From Lobosporangium transversale (taxonomy: Eukaryota > Mortierellomycota > Mortierellomycetes > Mortierellales > Mortierellaceae): a stretch of 64,000 nt of DNA. Positions 56,805 to 64,000 of the stretch are shown here, piece by piece (position 1 is the stretch's first letter; each line of letters begins with the position of its first letter). The stretch is from the NCBI RefSeq assembly GCF_002105155.1, contig NW_019029055.1, positions 1 through 64,000 of the forward strand, given 5' to 3'. The notes under the pieces are model-generated. The model saw only the letters and a list, made by a program, of their open reading frames with translations. It ran no database searches and was not told the origin of the DNA. A program made the position numbers and the translations under genes.

Positions 56805-57440
56805 ACACACGCTCTAGAGCGTGCAAAAAGCAAATTGGTTTCACACTATTTCCTTAGAGCGATGTTAAAAACCACTGATCGCACATCCCTTCGCCCTTTA
56901 CTCGTGAGTGCTTTCGATATACAATAGACTTTTTACTTTTCTTTTCCTTTTTCTCCCCAACACGCAACAACTAAGAAAAAACAAAAAAAATAAAAATAAA
57001 AAAAAATAAAAAGCAAACAACAGAAAAACAGAAAAAATATTGCCATAGAAACATAACAACAAGGCAGCACCTGTCAAAGTAACTACAGGCTCCCTCAATC
57101 AAAGCAAACCCAGACTCCTCCAACCAAAGCAAACATGCCCAGTCTCAACCAACTCACCAAAGGCAGTGCCAGTCAAAACAAACACAGGGCGCCTCAAGCA
57201 AAACAAACACACTAAAGGCACCCAAAAAGCATCCAATAGCTTACGCATATCAAGACTACCAACCTCTAAAGCACGAAAGCAAAAGGCTTTTTGGCTAAGA
57301 GTCTGGTCGTCTTTGGGATAGGATGCATCTCAAGAGTGGTAGCATAGTAGATAATCACCAATAAACATTGTTTGTCTGAAATATTGGAAGATTCTTGCCC
57401 TTGATCACTGTGAGCGTAGTCGTCCCTTCAAAGCTTATCA
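56730..57440 (+). repeat. Divergent partial copy of the array family
   Basis: After a T-run (56773-56801), 56810-56940 matches 46215-46385 (CTCTAGAGCG, AAAAGCAA, GAGTGCTTTCGATATA), 57060-57240 is C/A-rich like 48060-48530, and 57240-57440 matches 48600-48790 (AATAAACATTGTTTGTCTGA). The intermediate 46.4-47.8 kb module is missing. It marks the right limit of the family. Confidence 0.7.
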
Positions 57441-57822
57441 CAGGAATATGGCAATAAGTAGTAAACTATACTTCACTGAGCTTAATAACGTTCTGCCATT
57501 ATATATAGAAGGTTCAGCTTATTCCAGATGCGACCCTTATTATCCGTTACCAGTGTCGCCAGGCATAATAATAATTTGTCCATTTCCCCTTTTAATAGCA
57601 TTTATGCTCATGCTGTCTCCTCCACACTCACCCAAACCATCATGACACCAGGGTTTGCAGCCCAATTTATATATTGTTTCCTTGCAGAGAAACTACGCAA
57701 TGTAAATTATCCCCATGGTTCCAGATGTGCTTTCCAACATTACTTTTGCAGTGTAAGAGATTTTCTTTTATCATCATTACTTGGCTCTTTAGCTATCTCT
57801 ACTATAGACAATCACAACTCTA
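57441..57822. other. Gap without a recognisable gene
   Basis: AT-rich sequence with short frames of no recognisable content. Confidence 0.4.
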
Positions 57823-58411
57823 TTAAACAGTTGGGATAATTGATGTGTATCCCTCAGTGTGATACGTAAGTTCCCTATGCCTTTTTTGTAAGGGGGATTG
57901 TAACCCTTTGTATTCCGGTGAAGGGGTTGAAGGAGCAAACAGTTGTTCATGTAGAGGTATGCACGACGGTTGCTCGCGGACAACTTGGTGAAATGATTGG
58001 TGTTCGACCAAAGACTTGGGCTTGGCTATCCTTGGAACAGGATAAATACATTCTTGTTGAGAAGAGCAACCTGCGTTTATGCAAACACTACACTCAAGTT
58101 CGGCTGCAATTTTAAGCCCTTCTTCCTCCTTTTTCCTCTCTTCTTCTTCTTCCATCTCCTGTTCAAGCAATGCCAGGGCAGAGCCGGTAGGGCTATAGGC
58201 CCAGTCATATTCCTCCTTTTCAATTTCCTTCCCTACCTGTTCTTCCCGCAACTTCTCTTCAAACCTCACGGCTCGCCAGGATTGTCGTGCTTTAGTGACC
58301 CGTAGTACACCCGATGTGCGCCCGTACGGACGATAAACAGACTTGGAATGGTTTGAATCGCCATAAATAGGGCGAGAACGTTTGGCAGGCGGTGGGTGTC
58401 TAATGGATGAC
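57823..58411 (-). CDS. Hypothetical protein with acidic coiled coil, partial 5' end
   Basis: A minus-strand frame is open from about 58411 to a stop at 57823, ~195 residues, but no ATG is found near its start; a GTG lies at 58267-58269 and the first exon may be elsewhere. The order is a basic, Pro/Tyr-containing start (RHPPPAKRSRPIYG), a Glu/Lys-rich helical region (KEIEKEEYDW, LLEQEMEEEEERKKEEEGLK), then a Cys-containing middle (CSVCINAGCSS) and a Ser/Pro-rich end. I do not recognise the family. An A/T pentamer run (58416-58445) lies directly upstream. Confidence 0.4.
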
Positions 58412-58975
58412 CCTTTTTTATTTTATTTTATTTTATTTTATTTTTTTCAGATGAAAAGTGTAAGTAAAGGTACATGAAAGCAAAGTTTGTAAAGTAAGAA
58501 ATGTGATAGAAAAAGCTCATAATACATATTCTAGCATCGTATATTGTAGACCCAACCTTTAATAGCGTGTGCGGTGTACGGTACTCAAAGAGTGCATGAT
58601 ATGTGTTGTGATTAGCAGTCATTTATATGGGTTTTTTACTACAGCTAAGGTTAATGTCCCTTTTTATTTAACGAAGATCCCTAGATTATAATAAAGTCAT
58701 CTTTCTTTCCTTCTCGTTACTTATTATGATCCTGGCATATTTGACTGCTCCTTAGCTACTACTTGTCTGTCTAGAGCTTTCTACAGCGTAAGATTTAACT
58801 TTATATAGACATTAGCAAGAGTATTGACTAACCCTACATGATCAGCCGAACCATTGAAAAAAAAAAAAAAAAATAGATTAAGAATAGTTTTGTAACTCAG
58901 GATTATTAAAGAGGAAGATTACATAGGAAAGGGTCGCTGAAGCTAGGAAGGATAATCTAGGTTTGCTCAGGCAGG
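58412..58975. other. Gap between hypothetical gene and glycosyltransferase
   Basis: Begins with a short TTTTA repeat. At 58659-58679 TTTTATTTAACGAAGATCC is found, also present at 61334-61352, just before the gag-like frame. No gene. Confidence 0.4.
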
Positions 58976-60397
58976 CTATTTACTCTCAACCTCATCACAG
59001 AACTCCTTCAGTTTCTTCATCGAGTCGCCTGATGCTCCATTCCACCGCCTGTCATTGTGGCGCTTCAATTTGGCTGCATTTTCAGCGAACACCTGATTGC
59101 CCATGACTTCATAGATAGTATCAGCCACAAGATGGCGATCCAATTCTCCTTCAGTAGGGTTGCTCCAGAGATTCTTCCCGATTTTGAGTTTGTGCTCCAA
59201 CATGTGAGCGTTGATTGGCTGATCTGTAAAGATTGGCACTCCAACAATCGGAATGCCTCCTAACGATACACATTCTGTCAAGGAGTTCCATCCACAGTGA
59301 GAGATGAACAAGCCTGTTGAAGAGTGGCTTAGGATTGTAGTCTGAGGGGCCCACTCAACAATCAAGACTCGGTCTCCCATCCTGTCTAGCCATCCCTCGG
59401 GTAGACCGTACTCATCGCATTGGACTTTACATTCTCTTTCCTTGTAGTCTTTCCCGGCGTGCGACGGTCGGTAAGGTACAGTCTCGTTGTACTTCTTAAT
59501 AGTCCACACAACAGGACGGCCTACTTTCTCCAGTGCAAAGGCTAGCTCGACCTGATCAGCCTTACAGAGATGTACCCATGAACCCATGGCTATGTAAATT
59601 ACTGAGCGTGGTCCTTGGCGATCCAACCATGGAAGAACTAAGCTTTCTGGCCCTTGCACCTCAGGGCAGGTAGATTGGGCTTGTTTAGGGGCCGGTGGCT
59701 TCGAGAAGTCTGTTGCTGGCGGCAAATAACCGATAAATCGAACGTTGGGGATATATTCTTTTAGAGCGGCTATATAATGCGAATCATAGGTTTCCTCTTG
59801 ATCGTTGATGAGCATTCCATCGTGCGTTTGTGCTAATCTGCATTGCTCTGCCAACCCGTCAACCATTCCACCCATGTCGAGTAGCTGTAAATGGTTAAGG
59901 AGCCCGTAATGAGGCACTTCTAAGAATCCTTTACGATCAAACCCACTAGCATACACTTGAGGCAGCAACATTTGCACTGTCCACACAATCATTGGAGATG
60001 GCATGAAAATATATGACTTGATACCCATTTTGGCTGCTACTTGGCGGCCCCAGGTCGAGCCGTACTGGTTACTCACAGCCACAGAGGGATAGGTTACTCC
60101 TGCTCGAGAAGACAGATCATTTTTGATACCAAGTAGGACATCATCAGCCAGCTGGGCAGGTTGCTCGAGTGAGTAAGTGAATAATTCTTTCACATTGCCT
60201 CCATTTGGTCCCAATTTGAGTGTAACGATATTGAGGCCAGGCATTGCTTTAATTGGTGCACATTTGTCAGCGGCGGCATCTATCGTATAGATGGTAACGG
60301 TGAGGTCGGGATGTACTTTTATAAGTTTCTCGGCTAGGGTCACCATACAAGTGAGGTGGCCAGGGAGGCTGAACGTGAGGAATGCATAGTGGACCAT
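58976..60397 (-). CDS. UDP-glycosyltransferase, GT1 family, with plant-like PSPG box
   Basis: A single-exon 473-aa frame. The N-terminal GT-B half starts LTFSLPGHLTCMVTLAEKL, with His14 in the position of the catalytic base. The C-terminal half has IYIAMGSWVHL and the sugar-donor signature from ~residue 344 to 388, starting WAPQTTILSH and including GLFISHCGWNSLTE and PIFTDQ. HCGWNS and the terminal DQ are typical of plant-type PSPG boxes, where Gln often goes with glucose donors; this box is 45 residues, one more than the usual 44 (SLGGIP). It would move a sugar from a UDP-sugar to a small lipophilic acceptor. No signal peptide or membrane anchor is seen. The acceptor is unknown. Confidence 0.85.
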   Translation of the reverse strand: MVHYAFLTFSLPGHLTCMVTLAEKLIKVHPDLTVTIYTIDAAADKCAPIKAMPGLNIVTLKLGPNGGNVKELFTYSLEQPAQLADDVLLGIKNDLSSRAGVTYPSVAVSNQYGSTWGRQVAAKMGIKSYIFMPSPMIVWTVQMLLPQVYASGFDRKGFLEVPHYGLLNHLQLLDMGGMVDGLAEQCRLAQTHDGMLINDQEETYDSHYIAALKEYIPNVRFIGYLPPATDFSKPPAPKQAQSTCPEVQGPESLVLPWLDRQGPRSVIYIAMGSWVHLCKADQVELAFALEKVGRPVVWTIKKYNETVPYRPSHAGKDYKERECKVQCDEYGLPEGWLDRMGDRVLIVEWAPQTTILSHSSTGLFISHCGWNSLTECVSLGGIPIVGVPIFTDQPINAHMLEHKLKIGKNLWSNPTEGELDRHLVADTIYEVMGNQVFAENAAKLKRHNDRRWNGASGDSMKKLKEFCDEVESK

Positions 60398-61353
60398 TGT
60401 GAAGAAAGACAGTGATAGGCTTTGGATGTCCGTTTGTCCTCTTAGAGTTGCTCGCTATTTATTGAAAATTAGTGATGAGCTTGTAACAAGACGGATATTC
60501 ACAATCCCGATACAGTCTCAATTTTTTTAAAAATAGACAACAAACATTTGTGACTGGCAAAAAAAGAAAAAAAGCTCACTAGTTATTGTTCCTCCGGGCC
60601 GCGGGTTCTGGTGAATCAAATTGCCGTCTGGACAAAATGCTTCCCTTTTTGGAAATTTTCGTCTCCACTGTCCTAAAAAGGTTATTCACGCCGCTGAATG
60701 TTATTCAAGCTGCCTTAACTCCGGCCTGGGTATCTACTCTTAGTTAACCATACTGTCTGTTGCATATTTCACAGTACACATGTAACATAAAAAATAAAAT
60801 AGGCAAAATTTTATATGCCAAATATGATCTCATTTGAAAAACAAATCCGTCGCATAAAATACAGCTTGAGGGCAGATGTATTTTCAAACTTTGCTGAAAT
60901 AAGACAGATAATTCCCTTAATTGTTTTTATTTTATTTTCTTATAACCATTCTTCCTGGATATTCGCATCCAGTTTGAAGAAGGGATTGGCTAAGAAGCCC
61001 ACAATCCATAAAAAACTATTCTAAAAAATCCTCTACCGATTCCCCTACTCCAGCTGAGTGTGGGTTTTTTAGAATGCTTTTTTTAAAAAGAGTAAAGCTC
61101 TTTGCCAACCGACGACCAAAAAATATAACATATTCGAAAATTGTATAAAAGTGTACAATTATCGAGATTCCACCGTGCATAAGATAATATAATATATGCT
61201 AACGGTTGTATATCGGAAAACATGCCTATAGACAAACTTGTAGTTATACTTTGATATGAATTTGAATAAATATCCTGTATATGATATGTATTCCCAACAT
61301 ATGTTTTCACTATAGCTAAGATTTTTGCCTCTTTTTTATTTAACGAAGATCCA
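60398..61353. other. Upstream region of the glycosyltransferase and retroelement border
   Basis: AT-rich. The half next to 60397 should hold the glycosyltransferase promoter. No open frame of recognisable content. TTTTATTTAACGAAGATCC at 61334-61352 repeats the motif at 58661-58679 in direct orientation. Confidence 0.4.
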
Positions 61354-62168
61354 ATGAATTCTGCTTCAATCAAATCCACTCCACCTTCTCCTGCCTTTGA
61401 CGCTCAAACTCCACCCAGGGCCGTTGTTTCTACCCTACCGGAGGAGATGATGGTGTCTTTACTTGAATCGACCCCAACAAGGCCTCCACCAACGCTTGCG
61501 GAAGTGGAAGCTCCGTCCCAAGCACTGTTGAGCCAACTAAAAGAATCACTTATTCACGCTGGTGCCGATCGCCAAAATTATTTGAACGAGAACATGAAGT
61601 TGACCGTTCATTACAATGCGGCAATTATCAATCCAGCCCTTTCTACTGAAGGAACTGAAGCAGCTAGACCGAAGTTTGAGCAGATTAAACAAAGAAACCG
61701 CCCTGGGAGAGCTGAGGATCATCATCTCTACCAACCAGGGGTTAGAGCTCAGGTAGCCGATGATAAACCCCAGAATATTCTTGATAGAAACCTAGAACAA
61801 AACAGAAATAAACTAACTATCAACACAGCTGTTGAACGCCCTATCCCGGTTTTCCTTTCGATGTACACAAATATTCGTCTTTAATTCACAAATCTGTGTT
61901 TATTAATTGCTCATTAAATACAGCAGCGGCAAGTGCTGTATTAAAAGCTAAAAGATTGCAACCAAAGCACCACATCCGCATGATAATTATGCGAGTCCTA
62001 AATCCAAAAAGAAATATTGATTTTAGAGGACTAGAGCCTGAAGACAACAGGGTATCTCTTGCCATTACTATAAATGGCCTATTATACATGAGTTTACTTG
62101 ACCCTGGCTCCTACATATTCTTCATTAATCGAGAAGTCGCTAAGGACATCAAAAGAAGAACCAATTAA
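61354..62168 (+). pseudogene. Gag-protease remnant of an LTR-type retroelement
   Basis: A 176-aa frame (61354-61884) with a Pro/Thr-rich start and a helical Gln/Glu/Arg-rich middle (EMMVSLLESTP, LLSQLKESLIHAGADRQNYL) resembles a gag fragment. The next frame (61896-62168) has an aspartic-protease-like core, VSLAITINGLLYMSLLDPGS then IFFINREVAKDI, where the active site D-S/T-G is replaced by DPG, as in some Ty3-like elements. RT and integrase are absent. Function is lost. Confidence 0.5.
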
Positions 62169-63195
62169 TCTGCAGATGTCATTGGGCTCATTTTTACAAC
62201 AATAATAATCGCGTACGAGCTTCTACAATTGTATGATTGGCACGTAAACAACGAACTGGGTTATTGGTAAATCTTCATGACTAAAGGTGTGGCGGTGACC
62301 TCTTAGCCCACTTTCTCAAGATCATCTTTACTCACTTTATTTTAAATGTATATAGTAATTATTATTATAGATATCTTTTTTTTCTTTTTCCTTTTATCGT
62401 TTACTTTTAAAGAGAGTTAAAATCAGACTGTCAACGCTCACCTCGGATCCTGGGGATAAAAGAAGAGAACCAAGAGGATCGTTATGTGGCCATTTTCTTT
62501 ATTACCTTTTACTTTATGCTTGAATTTCCATCCGTTTTTTTCTTTATAGTCTCTGTCCTTCAGCACAGATGTCTTGCGAGATCGTATTGATAATAATCTT
62601 GTAAAATAGGATCTATATCAAGAAGCAAGCTGCAAGTGCTCCTTGTTACGTTTTGGGTTCATTTCGCTTACAAAGGTATAATCCTAATAATAATGATTAC
62701 ATATAAGCTTCCAGATTTATGGATGAAGAACTCGTTCAATTTTTAATCCTTAATTTGAAGATATCGTAAAACCCAATTGTGCTAAAAAAGGCTATGCTAT
62801 AGTCAATGGGCTTGCCTTTAGTTGCTGGATTTTTTTTTAAAGCTTTCTGAATAGGCAGTAATCAGATCGTGTGATAGATCTCTTCTAGCAATTTTAACCT
62901 GAACGCTTTGGTTACATCGTGTGTAGCGCATCTCCTTGTAATATACAGTAACCATCATATTTGGAAAAATATTTTGCTCTCTAAACTTCATTGCCCTGTT
63001 GCATGCTCAAGATGAACCGGATTGAGATAGGAAACTGGATACACATAGCTATCCTCATAATAAACAGCATCCTCAAATCTAGAATCGATATCCCCACTCT
63101 TGATTCCATTATGATCATTTAATGGTAATCAGGTCATTTTTCCAAATATGAGACTACCCTCTAGAAAATGCTAGTTCGCTTGGTAGTCTAAGTGG
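62169..63195. other. AT-rich stretch, possibly with a Tc1 terminus
   Basis: No gene. CATATTTGGAAAAAT (62957) and ATTTTTCCAAATATG (63137) form an inverted pair ~180 bp apart, and TACAGTAACC at 62944 could be the end of the Tc1-like element at the right, but the other end is outside the window. Confidence 0.35.
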
Positions 63196-64000
63196 CTAGT
63201 ACCTAGTATGCTTTCCTTTGGCCCTGTAAACCGCCCGGAGTCTCCTTGGCATACTCTCGATTAGTTTCTGGCAGAACTCTTGTGGGGTTGAGTACCATTC
63301 CCTCTCGATCCGATTCCAGAGCTCAGCACAGCTTTTGACTAATTCCGGGTACATCCCAAGTCTCCTCTGCAGCTCAGACCACATGTGTTCGATAGGATTC
63401 ATGTCAGTCGACTGTGCTGGCCAAGTTAGAAGCCTTCTTGACTCTTCTGTCAGGCCCACTGACCGCAAATATGCCTGAGTGACCTTCGCAGTGTGCTTTC
63501 GATCGTTGTCATGTTGGAAGATAAACCCGTCCTCTGCGATGCCCCAATCCCGAACGGACTGCTGGAGATCATTCCTTAGGATATTGATGTACTTTTCTGA
63601 GCTCATGGTTCCTTCAATCCTACAGATTCGGCCGGGTCCGTTCCATGTCATGCAGCCCCATATCATGACCCCCCCGCCACCAAACTTCACTGTTCCTTGA
63701 ACAGTTCGCTCATTGATGGCCTCTTCCTGGTCATCCCATACCCAGGCCACCCCATCTGAGCAAATACGATTCATTTTGGACTCATCGGACCAAACGACAG
63801 CCTTCCAGTCCTCTATAGTCCATTCTTGGTATATGCGAGCGAATTGAAGACGCTTCTTTATGTGTTGTTTCTTGAGGAAAGGTCTCTTGACAACCTTCTT
63901 TGCCCTCATACCAGTCCTCCTAAGGCATCTCCTGATGGTGGAACTTGATACGGGGCTTGGGAGTAATTTGCTCGCTTCCTTTTGAGCATCAATGGAGGAT
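63196..64000 (-). CDS. Tc1/mariner-like transposase, C-terminal part (runs off the right edge)
   Basis: Open from the window edge to a TAG at 63196-63198, about 267 residues. Visible order: end of the helix-turn-helix region (SSTIRRCLRRTGMRAKKVVK), then DDE domain with VVWSDESKMNRI (first Asp), FIFQHDNDRKHTAK (second Asp) and MNPIEHMWSELQRRLG (Glu). All catalytic residues are intact in the visible part. Sequence is clearly related to the Tc1 copy at 34648 but far from identical, so it is a different subfamily. Confidence 0.9.
   Translation of the reverse strand, partial: SSIDAQKEASKLLPSPVSSSTIRRCLRRTGMRAKKVVKRPFLKKQHIKKRLQFARIYQEWTIEDWKAVVWSDESKMNRICSDGVAWVWDDQEEAINERTVQGTVKFGGGGVMIWGCMTWNGPGRICRIEGTMSSEKYINILRNDLQQSVRDWGIAEDGFIFQHDNDRKHTAKVTQAYLRSVGLTEESRRLLTWPAQSTDMNPIEHMWSELQRRLGMYPELVKSCAELWNRIEREWYSTPQEFCQKLIESMPRRLRAVYRAKGKHTRY

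Noticed and set aside
58661..61352. LTR pair around the glycosyltransferase gene
   Set aside because: Only ~19 bp (TTTTATTTAACGAAGATCC) are shared in direct orientation; the surrounding sequence does not align, so LTRs are not supported.

Overview
The window looks like repeat-rich nuclear DNA from an early-diverging fungus. Genes are broken by short GT-AG introns, and the repeats include fungal-type PIF/Harbinger, Tc1/mariner, pogo-like and DIRS-like elements. A Crinkler (CRN) gene lies beside a RecQ-like helicase and a DUF6589-type protein, a mix I associate with Mucoromycota (Mortierella or Glomeromycotina relatives) or a zoosporic lineage. Species placement is inference; no rRNA is present.

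Layout. 0-7.6 kb is ordinary gene space: the 3' end of an unknown gene, a WDR92-type WD40 gene (-) and, divergently, a UBE3A/E6AP-type HECT ubiquitin ligase in five exons (+). 8-13.7 kb holds two PIF/Harbinger sets, each a DDE transposase (one decayed, one with a good open frame) near a Myb/SANT-like accessory gene. 13.7-16.0 kb is a decayed DIRS-type retroelement (-).

15.9-33.4 kb is the most interesting part. A two-gene element with about 215-bp terminal inverted repeats (16027-24455) carries a RecQ-like helicase and a convergent DUF6589-like gene. Inside it sits a 3.5-kb element with pogo-like inverted repeats and TA target duplications, whose cargo is a 739-aa Crinkler protein (CRN header, P-loop NTPase, restriction-endonuclease-fold C terminus). 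The helicase plus Crinkler part, with flanking DIRS sequence, is repeated almost perfectly in inverted orientation at 27375-33367. The 5.5-kb spacer between arms contains the DUF6589 gene, a small element with GACGGGGGG subterminal repeats, and an older imperfect palindrome.

33.4-41.2 kb holds a Tc1-like element killed by one stop codon, abutting a pogo-like element that has lost its catalytic core; the two share one TA. A five-exon GNAT-acetyltransferase-type gene with one in-frame stop follows. 41.2-57.4 kb is a second large structure: two 6.9-kb arms around a 1.0-kb spacer, each arm itself an older, diverged palindrome, so five copies of one module alternate in orientation (+,-,+,-,+). It contains heptamer arrays, C/A-rich short-unit repeats and the remains of a small spliced gene. 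57.4-64 kb holds a hypothetical gene, a single-exon UDP-glycosyltransferase with a plant-like PSPG box, a gag-protease remnant and a Tc1-like transposase that runs off the right edge.

The host genes at either end look unrelated to each other. The middle 50 kb is mobile DNA in which elements insert into one another and large inverted duplications copy their cargo.
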